Shown here piece after piece: positions 16,975 to 24,747 of a DNA stretch of 64,000 bases. The notes under the pieces are model-generated. The model ran no database searches. It saw only the letters and a program-made list of their open reading frames with translations, and was not told where the DNA came from. Position 1 is the stretch's first letter, and every line of letters begins with the position of its first letter. Source of the DNA: Roseivivax sp. THAF197b. GTDB lineage: Bacteria; Pseudomonadota; Alphaproteobacteria; Rhodobacterales; Rhodobacteraceae. The stretch lies in NCBI RefSeq assembly GCF_009363255.1, contig NZ_CP045318.1:3585501-3649500 (forward strand). The letters run 5' to 3'. The position numbers and the translations under genes are program-made.

Positions 16975-17590
16975 GGGGGATCCCCAGATATGTGAATGAT
17001 GTGAGACGGATCATCGAAGCGCCCGCGCCGAGCCTCGGAAACGCGAGGCGCGACCGCGGCGCGCGGACTTATAGGCCTGCGAGCACCGTGTGGCGGATGG
17101 CACCGAAGAAGCGCTCGTTCAGGCGCACCCGGTCGTCGAGGTCGATCACGCGTGTCATGGCGTGGCCATAGCCTGTCGCAGAGAGTCTCGCAAGGCCGCT
17201 GGCATGCTGCGGCGCCGCGCGCTGCGGCCTTGCCGAGGCGTCTACACGCAATCGCGGAGCAATCCCGGCATCATCCCGGCCCTGTGCAATCTGGTCGCAG
17301 TCAGAGTGCCAGCCATTGGAAACCAGACGCGCTGCCTCTATGCCGAAGGCAATTCATTCATTTGGTATGCGCGTGTTCAGTCCTCTCAATCTCGTTAATG
17401 GTATTTTGATCCTCGTCATCCTCGTCTCGCTCGCGGCTGTAGTCTCGAGCGGGCGCGTCTCCGGGCCGGAGCATCTCGATATCGGGTTCGCCGTGACGGA
17501 GGTGTGACGCGTTCTTGCTTGCCGTCTGCCTTGATCAGTGCATCCTCGTTGAAATGAACGGATCAAATGCACGCCCCGTGACGGCTTCCC
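16975..17590. other. intergenic region between leuC and mscS-family gene
   Basis: This region separates divergent units. A 29-codon frame on the minus strand (17069-17155) precedes leuC, but it lacks the clustered leucine codons of an attenuator leader. A possible small membrane-protein frame (17340-17507, plus) is listed separately. Otherwise I see no gene or RNA. Confidence 0.5.
17340..17507 (+). CDS. possible small single-span membrane protein
   Basis: This 55-residue frame has one strong hydrophobic stretch (VNGILILVILVSLAAVV) after a short basic N-terminus and a soluble tail ending FAVTEV. An internal ATG at 17370 would give 45 residues. Neither start has a clear Shine-Dalgarno. It lies upstream of the mechanosensitive channel gene on the same strand, about 80 bp away. 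The hydrophobic composition makes it worth keeping, but it may be chance. Confidence 0.35.
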   Translation: MPKAIHSFGMRVFSPLNLVNGILILVILVSLAAVVSSGRVSGPEHLDIGFAVTEV

Positions 17591-18916
17591 ATGTCCTCTG
17601 ACGACGCCTTTTCCGAGATCCTCGCGATCTTCGCCACGCTTCTGGGCGAGCTGCAGCTTTTCGCGCAAGGCCTGTTGAGGCCCTGGAACGCCTACCAGAT
17701 TGCCATCGCGATCGGGCTGTTCTGTCTGGCCTTCCTGCTCGACCGGGCGATTGCGCCCCGCGTTTACGAATGGATGCGGAGCCGCGAGGGCTGGCCGAAA
17801 TGGCGCATGCGGCTCTTCGTGGTCCTACAGCGGCGCATCCGGATGATGCTGTTCGTCGTGCTGATCTGGACCACCGTCTGGATCATGCGCGAGGTCACCT
17901 GGCCGTCGCGGTCCTACATCCTCGGCATCGTGGCCGAGCTTGCCACCGCCTGGCTGTTCATCGCCATCGCGACCCGGCTCATCGGCAACCCGGTGATGCG
18001 CAGCGTGGTCCGCTACGGCGCCTGGATCTGGGTCACCTTGTCCATCCTGGGACTGACGGACGCGACCCGCACCGCGCTTGATTCGGTGGGTGTCAGTTTC
18101 GGGGAGAGCCGTTTGACGCTGTGGCTGGCGCTGCAGGCGCTGGTGCTTCTGGTGCTGATGTTCGTGGCGGCGCGGTTCCTGTCCATCACCTCTGCCGCGC
18201 GGATCCGGGCGAACGAAGACATCTCGCCGTCCATGCAGGTGCTGGCGATCAAGTTTCTGCAGGTGCTGCTTTATGGTGCGGCCTTCTTCATCTCGCTGCG
18301 GCTGGTGGGCGTGGACCTCACTGGCCTCGCGGTCCTGTCGGGTGCGATCGGCGTGGGCCTCGGTTTCGGTCTGCAGAAGGTCGTCTCGAATCTCGTCTCG
18401 GGTGTGATCCTGCTGCTCGACCGCTCGATCAAGCCCGGTGACGTCATCTCGCTCGGCGAGACCTTCGGCTGGATCAATTCGCTGGGCGCGCGCTACGTCT
18501 CGATCACCACGCGGGACGGCAAGGAATACCTGATCCCGAACGAGGACCTGATCACCGGACAGGTGGTGAACTGGTCGCATTCCAACGATTTCGTGCGGCT
18601 CGATATCTTCTTCGGCACGGCCTACGGCGACGACCCGCATCTGGTGCGAAAGATCGCCGTGGAGGCCGCCTCGAAGACGTCCCGCGTCCTGTCCGAAAAA
18701 CCCGCCGTCTGTCATATCGTGGGCTTCGGCGACAGTTCGGTCGATTACATCCTGCGCTTCTGGATCAAGGATCCGACGGGCGGTCTCACGAATATTCGGG
18801 GCAACGTGTATCTGGCGCTTTGGGATGCGTTCCAGGAGCACGGCATCTCGATCCCGTTCCCGCAGCGGGAGGTGAAGGTGCTGGAGGGCTCGGTGCTGGG
18901 GCGGTCCGAGGGGTAG
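17591..18916 (+). CDS. MscS-family mechanosensitive ion channel
   Basis: This 441-residue inner-membrane channel has an extra N-terminal membrane domain of four to five helices, followed by the pore-lining segment (GLAVLSGAIGVGLGFGLQKVVSNLVSG) and the beta-domain LLLDRSIKPGDVISLG and LIPNEDLI motifs typical of MscS. The C-terminus ends in an alpha/beta domain with GISIPFPQREV. The family releases solutes on hypo-osmotic shock. The gene is followed by a REPIN-like inverted repeat and then the convergent arfB. Confidence 0.93.
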   Translation: MSSDDAFSEILAIFATLLGELQLFAQGLLRPWNAYQIAIAIGLFCLAFLLDRAIAPRVYEWMRSREGWPKWRMRLFVVLQRRIRMMLFVVLIWTTVWIMREVTWPSRSYILGIVAELATAWLFIAIATRLIGNPVMRSVVRYGAWIWVTLSILGLTDATRTALDSVGVSFGESRLTLWLALQALVLLVLMFVAARFLSITSAARIRANEDISPSMQVLAIKFLQVLLYGAAFFISLRLVGVDLTGLAVLSGAIGVGLGFGLQKVVSNLVSGVILLLDRSIKPGDVISLGETFGWINSLGARYVSITTRDGKEYLIPNEDLITGQVVNWSHSNDFVRLDIFFGTAYGDDPHLVRKIAVEAASKTSRVLSEKPAVCHIVGFGDSSVDYILRFWIKDPTGGLTNIRGNVYLALWDAFQEHGISIPFPQREVKVLEGSVLGRSEG

Positions 18917-18946
18917 GACGGGCAGGCGTTTGGGTTGTCCGGGGTG

Positions 18947-19024
18947 TGGTGGGTTTTCACCCACCCTACGAGGCCGGATTTCCAGAGTTACGCCCATCGC
19001 CGTAGGGTGGGTGAAAACCCACCA
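18947..19024. repeat. REPIN-like perfect inverted repeat
   Basis: Two 24 bp arms (18947-18970 and 19001-19024) are exact reverse complements separated by 30 bp. Each arm also contains its own smaller palindrome, GGTGGGT and ACCCACC around TTTTC. This nested design is that of paired REP sequences. It lies between the convergent mscS-family and arfB genes, the usual place for such units, and could also act as a bidirectional terminator. Confidence 0.8.
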
Positions 19025-19032
19025 TCGCCTCA

Positions 19033-19452
19033 TCAATCCGGATCAACCTTCCCCCTCAGCGCCTTCTTCTCACCCGCGATCTTCTTCGCCTTCAACCGCC
19101 GCTTCTTCGCGCCAAGGGTGGGCCGCGTCGGGATGCGTTTCTTCGGCTTCTCGAAGGCCTTCGCCACAAGCTCGGCCAGCCGGTCACGGGCGATTTCGCG
19201 GTTACGGGCCTGGCTGCGCGTCTCGTCGACCTGCAGGACGAGCGCGCCCTCCTTCGTCCAGCGCCGCCCCGCGAGCCGCCTCAGCCGCGCTTTCACCGGG
19301 CCGGGCAGGTTCGGCGAGCGTTCTGCCTCGAAGCGCAGCTCTACGGCTGAGGAGACCTTGTTAACGTTCTGTCCGCCCGGCCCGGAGGCGCGGATGAACT
19401 GCTCCGTCATCTCCCAATCCTCGATCGAGACCTTGTCGTTGATCTTCAGCAT
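19033..19452 (-). CDS. arfB: alternative ribosome-rescue factor ArfB (peptidyl-tRNA hydrolase)
   Basis: This 139-residue codon-independent release factor frees ribosomes stalled without a stop codon. The GGQ motif is at 26-28 in ASGPGGQNVNKVSS, and the C-terminal tail is lysine/arginine-rich (KPKKRIPTRPT, KKRRLKAKKIAGEKK), as needed to enter the empty mRNA channel. The ATG at 19452 follows GGAAGGAAGG; the TTG at 19467 in the longer frame is unlikely. It is convergent with the mscS-family gene across the REPIN-like repeat. Confidence 0.95.
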   Translation of the reverse strand: MLKINDKVSIEDWEMTEQFIRASGPGGQNVNKVSSAVELRFEAERSPNLPGPVKARLRRLAGRRWTKEGALVLQVDETRSQARNREIARDRLAELVAKAFEKPKKRIPTRPTLGAKKRRLKAKKIAGEKKALRGKVDPD

Positions 19453-19474
19453 GCGCCTTCCTTCCAACCCACAA

Positions 19475-19504
19475 TATAAAAGGGCCGCCCCTGAGGGCGA
19501 CCCT
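19475..19504 (-). terminator. Rho-independent terminator
   Basis: A GC stem (19481-19490 with 19495-19504, one mismatch, loop CTGA) is followed on the minus strand by TTTAT. It ends the short transcript that carries the micro-ORF at 19575-19631 and possibly the VUT transporter upstream. Confidence 0.7.
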
Positions 19505-19574
19505 TCGAGAATGTGGAGGCGATACCGGTTAGGTATTCACCAATCCGGACGGTCATCCGCCTGTAGGGGCTGCC

Positions 19575-19631
19575 CTAGAGAAGGGCCCTCCGAACTGTTC
19601 CGACACCTCTCTCCAATGCTTCTCTCGACAC
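19575..19631 (-). CDS. micro-ORF with near-perfect anti-SD complement
   Basis: This is an 18-codon frame starting GTG (19631) with peptide VSREALERGVGTVRRALL. Upstream, 19631-19648 reads on the plus strand exactly like the 3' tail of 16S rRNA (CTGGATCACCTCCTTTCT), so the minus-strand mRNA has an 18-base complement to the anti-Shine-Dalgarno region with AGGAGG seven bases before the GTG. A terminator follows about 70 bases after the stop. A leader peptide, small regulatory mRNA or micropeptide gene would fit. I cannot assign a function. Confidence 0.5.
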   Translation of the reverse strand: MSREALERGVGTVRRALL

Positions 19632-19711
19632 TGGATCACCTCCTTTCTCTATGTTGCTCAATGAGGTTAGCCTGACAGACTTTTCCTCGGACGCAAAACA
19701 AAATCTTGTGG

Positions 19712-20341
19712 TCAGGCGACCGCGCGCGTCGATAGAGCCCAAGAAACGATCAGACGGAACGGAATGAGCGCGACCAGAGCGAGGCTCAGCTTGACCATCC
19801 AGTCTGCCACGGCGAGCGACACCCAAAGCGGCACGACCGGGCCTGCGCCCAGAAGCGGCAGCATCTCTCCGGCCCAGCTCACATCATTGGCCGGTTCGAT
19901 GAAGCTCAGCGCGCCCGAAAAGGCGATGGTGAAGAAGAGCGCCGTGTCGACCGAGGAGCCCACCAGCGTCGAGGCGAGCGGCGCGCGCCACCAGCGGCCT
20001 TCACGCAAGCGGTCGAAGATCGCCACGTCCAGAAGCTGCGCGGTCAGGAAAGCGAGGCCGGACCCGATGGCAATGCGCCAAGTCACGAGCGGGCCGAATT
20101 CGCCCATGATCTGCGTGCCGATGAAGGAACAGGCGACGCCCACCAGAAAGCCCACGAACACGACGCGGCGCGCGGCCGACTTGCCGTAGAGGCGGTTCAT
20201 CAGGTCGGTGACCAGGAAGGCGATGGGATAGGTGAACGCGCCCCATGTCAGCCATTGGCCGAAGAGGAACTGCACGAGGATGTTGGAGGCGAGAACAACG
20301 GCCGCCATGGCAAGAATGCCGGGAAGATAAGCGCGGGTCAT
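19712..20341 (-). CDS. VUT-family (YhhQ) queuosine-precursor transporter
   Basis: This 209-residue membrane protein has five to six helices. The sequence shows the family features: ASNILVQFLFGQWLTWGAFTYPIAFLVTD, the following NRLYGKSAARRVV loop, GLAFLTAQLLDVAIFDRLR and GSSVDTALFFTIAF. Members import queuine or preQ precursors used to modify tRNA anticodons. The ATG at 20341 opens a clean N-terminal helix. It stands alone on the minus strand, followed by the micro-ORF region. Confidence 0.9.
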   Translation of the reverse strand: MTRAYLPGILAMAAVVLASNILVQFLFGQWLTWGAFTYPIAFLVTDLMNRLYGKSAARRVVFVGFLVGVACSFIGTQIMGEFGPLVTWRIAIGSGLAFLTAQLLDVAIFDRLREGRWWRAPLASTLVGSSVDTALFFTIAFSGALSFIEPANDVSWAGEMLPLLGAGPVVPLWVSLAVADWMVKLSLALVALIPFRLIVSWALSTRAVA

Positions 20342-20436
20342 GACAACTTTCCCGTTTTTGCAAGGTTGCGGGGACTTGGTCCCGGACCATCCCGGGACAA
20401 GCGCGGCGCTTAGACCGAACGCCGCGCGCGCGCAAG

Positions 20437-21321
20437 TTATTCCGTGACGCGGTATTCCACGAATTCGGTGCGCTGGAAGAAGTTGAAATTGTCGTCCGAG
20501 ATCATCGTCAGCCGGATCGCGCCCGTCTCGTCGCGCCAGGCCGCAATGCCTTCGAGATTGTCGAATGTGCCGAAATCGCTTTCCAGAAGAATGCGTTCGG
20601 ACACGATCATGTCCTCGACCATCTGCAATTGACGCACGCGGCTGCGGAAGCCGAAACCGTTGAATTCCCGCTCCAGCAGGTAAAGCGCGCCATCAGGGCC
20701 GAAATCCGCCCCTACGGGCAGAAAGCCCCCATGCCGCACGATATCGAATGGCTGTGTCCAGCGCCCCCGGTCGAGCTTCCAGACCGGGAAAGGCTGGGGC
20801 AGCGCGCCTGAGCGTTCGGGCAGCGTGTAAAGCGCGCCATCCGCGTCGATGGCCAGAGCCTCCAGCCCCGAATTGTTCCCGAGGCTCGCAAAGGCGGGCG
20901 GTACGGGCAGCGCGGTGACGCCCTTGTCGCCATAGGCCCAGAGGCGCGGAAATTCGCCCTCATAGCTGATGACCCGCGTGCCGGACGGGCTGATCGCGAG
21001 GCCCTCGGCATCGCGCTCCTCCTCGGGCAAGGCCGCGCCTGTGGGCGATGTCAGGGGCTCGACCGGCCCCGCGGTGATCCCGGTGATCGTCGTTCCTTCC
21101 CGCGCGATCCGACCCGCAACGATGCCGCCGCGGTCGCTGATCGCGATGAAGGCCGCGCCGTCGGCCGACAGTTCCAATCCGGAGAACCCGCCGAAGGTCT
21201 CGCCGGGCATGGACCAGGTGTAGCGCGACAGGAAACCGCTGCCCGCGTCAGGCTCGGCCGCGCAGGCGGGCAGCACTGCCAGCAGAAGGGCGCTCAGCGC
21301 GCCGAGAGAACGGACGTGCAT
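20437..21321 (-). CDS. esterase-like activity of phytase family protein (exported)
   Basis: This 294-residue exported beta-propeller-like protein has a signal peptide ([21 protein letters not shown], possibly a lipobox at the Cys). The body has repeated strands such as [55 protein letters not shown] and [13 protein letters not shown], the pattern of the phytase-like esterase family (PF13449). ATG 21321 is chosen because it gives the signal peptide; the longer frame runs into mepA. It overlaps the mepA stop by 28 bp, so translation is probably coupled. Confidence 0.85.
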   Translation of the reverse strand: MHVRSLGALSALLLAVLPACAAEPDAGSGFLSRYTWSMPGETFGGFSGLELSADGAAFIAISDRGGIVAGRIAREGTTITGITAGPVEPLTSPTGAALPEEERDAEGLAISPSGTRVISYEGEFPRLWAYGDKGVTALPVPPAFASLGNNSGLEALAIDADGALYTLPERSGALPQPFPVWKLDRGRWTQPFDIVRHGGFLPVGADFGPDGALYLLEREFNGFGFRSRVRQLQMVEDMIVSERILLESDFGTFDNLEGIAAWRDETGAIRLTMISDDNFNFFQRTEFVEYRVTE

Positions 21322-22241
21322 TGCGCAGGCAGATCGGCGAGGGTCAATTCGCGTTTGGGCTTGGGCGTCGGCGCAGGTGCGTTCGGATCGGGCGGCGGCG
21401 GGTTCAGGATATTGTTCACCCATTGCTGCGCATCGGCGCAGCCATCGCCCGGCGGCGGCGGGGTCTGATCGACGCAGCCTGTAGCCCCTGCCGGGCAGTT
21501 CAGCCGCACATGGAAATGGTAGTGATGCCCGTACCAGGGCCGGATCTTGTTGAGCCAGGCGCGATTGCCGGTCTCTTCGTTGCACATGCGCACCTTGGCG
21601 CCGGGGAAGACGAAGATGCGGGCCACGCGCGGGTCGGAGGCCGCGGCTTTCAAGATCTCGTGATGGGCGCGGGTCCAGTTGTCGTTAGTATAGGCCCCCT
21701 TGGCCCGGCGCAGCGAGATCGACGAGATGCTTTCACGCTCCGCTTCCGACAGGTTCAGCCGGTCCGCGGGCAGCATCCAGAAATCCGCATCGAGACCGAT
21801 CTGGTGGCTCGCATGCCCGGTCAGCATCGGCCCGCCGCGCGGCTGGCTGATATCGCCGACATAAATACCGTTCCATCCGGGCTGGGTCGCCGCGAAGCGG
21901 GACAGGTCCTTGATGAAGTCGATCATGACGGGCTGGCCCCAGTTGCGGTTCCGCGACAGGCGCATTGCCTGCCAGGTCGGTCCCGTCTCGGGGAGTTGCA
22001 CGTTCCCGCCGGCACAGCCCTTGGCATAGGAGCCGTAGGGCTTCGAGCTTTGCGCAGAGGCGCGCTGTTCGCTGCCGAAAAGCTGCTTGGCACTGCGCGA
22101 CGAAAGCACCGCCGGGATGGAAGCAGGCGCGGTCGCTTCCGGCGCTCCGGGATTGGCGTTGCGCGCAGGCGGCGCATCTTCGCCACCACATCCCGTCAGC
22201 AGAAGGGCGGCAAGGGCGAGGCTGGCAAGGGGTCGGATCAT
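21294..22241 (-). CDS. mepA: penicillin-insensitive murein endopeptidase
   Basis: This 315-residue LAS-type zinc peptidase cleaves D-alanyl-meso-diaminopimelyl crosslinks in peptidoglycan. A lipoprotein signal is visible ([10 protein letters not shown]). The catalytic part shows [14 protein letters not shown] and, later, [15 protein letters not shown], the two histidine clusters of MepA. The C-terminal part is proline-rich ([23 protein letters not shown]), probably a flexible linker. It overlaps the MFS gene upstream by ATGA and the phytase-like gene downstream by 28 bp. Confidence 0.93.
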   Translation of the reverse strand: MIRPLASLALAALLLTGCGGEDAPPARNANPGAPEATAPASIPAVLSSRSAKQLFGSEQRASAQSSKPYGSYAKGCAGGNVQLPETGPTWQAMRLSRNRNWGQPVMIDFIKDLSRFAATQPGWNGIYVGDISQPRGGPMLTGHASHQIGLDADFWMLPADRLNLSEAERESISSISLRRAKGAYTNDNWTRAHHEILKAAASDPRVARIFVFPGAKVRMCNEETGNRAWLNKIRPWYGHHYHFHVRLNCPAGATGCVDQTPPPPGDGCADAQQWVNNILNPPPPDPNAPAPTPKPKRELTLADLPAQCTSVLSAR

Positions 22242-23569
22242 ACTGCTCGATCTCCGTCGGGTTTCACCCAGCGTAACAACAGAAGGCCGATCCCGAAAAG
22301 AAGAATAAGGGGGCTGACACCAACTTGTTGTGATCCGCTGATCCAGGTGACGAAACCGATCAGCATCGGCGCGAGAAACGAGGTCGCCTTGCCCGCCAGC
22401 GCATAAAGGCCGAATCCTTCGGTCATGCGGGTCTCATGGGCCTGCCGGACCATCATCGTGCGCGATGCGGCCTGCAAGACACCGCCTGCCGCCCCGATCA
22501 CCACGCCGAAGACGTAAAAGGCGATGTCGGGCAGGTTCGAGCCTTCAGCGACGGGAATGAGGAACACCTGCTCCCGGCTGACCAGCACGATGGAGATCGC
22601 AACCGCCGTCAGCGCGAGGATACAGACCGTGATTACCGGCTTCGGCCCGTGCCGCATATCCGCCTTGCCGCCCAGCCACGCGAATAGCGCGCCTGAGATG
22701 ATCGCGATGATGCCGAAGATACCCACGTCGACCACGCTCCACCCCAGCACTCCGGCGGCGTAGATGCCGCCGAAGGCATACATCCCGTTCAGCGCATCCC
22801 GGTAGAACATGGACGCGCCCAGATAGGAGAAGAGCGACGGGTAGCGCGGCAGCGTGCGGATCGTGCGGCCCAGATCGCTCAGCGCCTTCTTCACCGCGCC
22901 GGGCGGGGCCGGTTTCGCGCGGGGATCGCGCACCCAGACGAAAAACGGGATCATGAAAATCGCGAACCAGATCGCGGTCAGCGGCCCGACAAAGCGCGTG
23001 CCCTCGCGCGCCTCCGGGTCCAGACCGAAAGGCGGTGTCATCCCGACGAAGGTGCGCCCGCTCGAGGCACTCTCGGCGAAGAAGACAAGCATGATGACCA
23101 GCGTGATCAGCCCGCCGACATAGCCGAACGCCCAGCCATTGCCCGAGATGCGTCCGATCTCTTCGCGCGGGCCGAGATCTGGCAGCATTGCATTCGTGAA
23201 GATCGTGGCAAATTCCATGCCGACGAGACCCAGCGCGAAGAAGAAGAGCGTGGCATAGAGGTTGAAATCGTCGGGGGCCGCGAACCACAGCATCCCGGAT
23301 CCGACCACATAAAGGCCCGAGAACAGCCAGATCCAGCGGATTCGATTGCCGCCGGTATCGGCGATGGCCCCCAAGACCGGCGCCAGCAGCGCAATCGCGA
23401 TGCCCGCGAAGCCGATGCCGAAGGCCCAGGCGGTCTGCGCTGCTGCGCCATCGACCATGAGCTCTTTCACGTAAGGTGCGAAGATGAAGGTGATCAGCAG
23501 CGTGTTGTAGGGCTGGCTGGCCCAATCGAAGAAGAACCAGCCCCAAATCCGTTTGCGCGTCTCGGTCAT
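22238..23569 (-). CDS. MFS transporter, UMF1/Atg22 family
   Basis: This 443-residue twelve-helix permease starts with the family signature WGWFFFDWASQPYNTLL. Other typical segments are MEFATIFTNAMLPDLGPREEIGRISGNGWAFGYVGGL and GAAGGVLQAASRTMMVR. The substrate is not known for most bacterial members; amino-acid or peptide export has been suggested for relatives. It is the first gene of a three-gene overlapping set (MFS, mepA, phytase-like), which hints at a cell-wall-recycling context. Confidence 0.92.
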   Translation of the reverse strand: MTETRKRIWGWFFFDWASQPYNTLLITFIFAPYVKELMVDGAAAQTAWAFGIGFAGIAIALLAPVLGAIADTGGNRIRWIWLFSGLYVVGSGMLWFAAPDDFNLYATLFFFALGLVGMEFATIFTNAMLPDLGPREEIGRISGNGWAFGYVGGLITLVIMLVFFAESASSGRTFVGMTPPFGLDPEAREGTRFVGPLTAIWFAIFMIPFFVWVRDPRAKPAPPGAVKKALSDLGRTIRTLPRYPSLFSYLGASMFYRDALNGMYAFGGIYAAGVLGWSVVDVGIFGIIAIISGALFAWLGGKADMRHGPKPVITVCILALTAVAISIVLVSREQVFLIPVAEGSNLPDIAFYVFGVVIGAAGGVLQAASRTMMVRQAHETRMTEGFGLYALAGKATSFLAPMLIGFVTWISGSQQVGVSPLILLFGIGLLLLRWVKPDGDRAV

Positions 23570-23664
23570 GCCTGCCCCGTTGCCATCCCCGCGCGATCAA
23601 ACGCCGCGCTGGCGGGTAACGCAAGCGAAGTTACGCGCCAAGGCTCCGGCGCGGACGCCGTGGC

Positions 23665-24198
23665 TCAGGACATTGGCGGCCAGGGGCGCTGGCTCTCCGC
23701 TGCAGACCAGGCCTCGATCCAGTCCGGCAGGTCGGGCGAGACCGGATCGTAGCCCAAGGCCTCGGCCACGGTCGCGCAGGGCACGATGCCGTTCTTGTCG
23801 GTCACCGCAGCCCGGAAGAGCGCGTGGCTCGCGCAATCGCCGTTTGTCTTCCACATGGATTGTTCGAGATACATGAAACGCGCATCCCAGCCTACCATGC
23901 GCGAGCGCATCTCGATCCGGTCGAACATGCGCACCCGGCGGCGATACCGCACCGACGAGCCTGCGATGGTCAGTCCCCAGGACCGCTCCCGCATGATCGG
24001 TATCAGCCCGCTGCGCGACGCCATCGGGATCCGGCCCAGATCGTAGATTGTCAGGGTCCGCCCGTTATTGAGCTCCCACCACATGTCGAGATCCCAGGGC
24101 CAGCAGATGTGATGCGACACGTGATCCTCACCCAGCGCAATCGGCGCGGCCTTGCGGAAACGGAACATCTCTTTGGCAAGACGGAGAAAGGGATACAT
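23665..24198 (-). CDS. acyl-CoA thioesterase-family (hotdog) protein
   Basis: This 177-residue protein has a 4HBT-type hotdog pattern: HICWPWDLDMWWELNNGRTLTIYDLGRI near the N-terminus, in place of the DxDxxxHxNN of the family, and a beta-rich VRYRRRVRMFDRIEMRSRMVGWDARFMYLEQSM core. It is probably a thioesterase acting on an acyl-CoA of unknown chain. ATG 24198 follows AGGAG at seven bases; the longer frame has no support. It is a single gene convergent to nothing, with yggT reading away upstream. Confidence 0.75.
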   Translation of the reverse strand: MYPFLRLAKEMFRFRKAAPIALGEDHVSHHICWPWDLDMWWELNNGRTLTIYDLGRIPMASRSGLIPIMRERSWGLTIAGSSVRYRRRVRMFDRIEMRSRMVGWDARFMYLEQSMWKTNGDCASHALFRAAVTDKNGIVPCATVAEALGYDPVSPDLPDWIEAWSAAESQRPWPPMS

Positions 24199-24335
24199 GC
24201 GCGGGCTCCTTTTGTCCGCGACGTCGCAAGGTGCGCCGGGAACGTCAACCACGAACGCCGCGGCACTTGCCCTTGGCGGCCCCCGCGCTTACCTCTGGCC
24301 GAACATTCGGACGTAGACCCTGAAGGACAAAGCCC

Positions 24336-24629
24336 ATGCAATCGCTGTTCCAGATCCTGATGCTGCTTTTGGACGTGGTATGGTTCTTCATCATCGCGCA
24401 TGTGATCATGAGCTGGCTGATCAACTTCCAGGTCCTGAACCTGCGACAGCCGCTGGTCGCGCAGATCTGGGACGGTCTGAACCGCCTGCTGGAGCCTGCC
24501 TATTCGCGCATCCGCCGCTTCCTGCCGCAGATGGGCGGCCTCGATCTGGCACCTCTTGTGGCTCTGATCGGCATCTATGCGCTGCGGATCATCCTCGCCA
24601 ACAATGCCGGTCTGTTCTACGGCTACTGA
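24336..24629 (+). CDS. YggT family membrane protein
   Basis: This 97-residue protein has two helices (LFQILMLLLDVVWFFIIAHVIMSWLI and LDLAPLVALIGIYALRIIL) bracketing an NRLLEPAYSRIRRFLPQMGGLD loop, the defining YggT motif. The family is linked to osmotic stress and membrane protein organisation; its function here is unproven. AAGGAC precedes the ATG. It stands alone before recQ. Confidence 0.9.
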   Translation: MQSLFQILMLLLDVVWFFIIAHVIMSWLINFQVLNLRQPLVAQIWDGLNRLLEPAYSRIRRFLPQMGGLDLAPLVALIGIYALRIILANNAGLFYGY

Positions 24630-24747
24630 TGTCCCGCGAGACGGCACACTGATCGCAGCGGTGCAAAAGACGGTTAAGTCTTGTCCCCCGATTCCTAGTA
24701 TGAGACCCTGCATCAAAGAGCAGATATAGAAAAAACAGGGTCTCCCC

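Noticed and set aside
14899..16995. 698-residue plus-strand frame over leuCD
   Set aside because: It is antisense to well-recognised leuD and leuC, and its residue composition is that of a high-GC shadow frame.
17069..17155. leuC leader peptide for attenuation
   Set aside because: The 29-codon frame has no cluster of leucine codons and no terminator/antiterminator pair before leuC.
19631..19648. Fragment of a 16S rRNA gene
   Set aside because: Only 18 bases match the 16S tail and the sequence around them is not rRNA; the reverse strand is better explained as a strong ribosome-binding site before a GTG.
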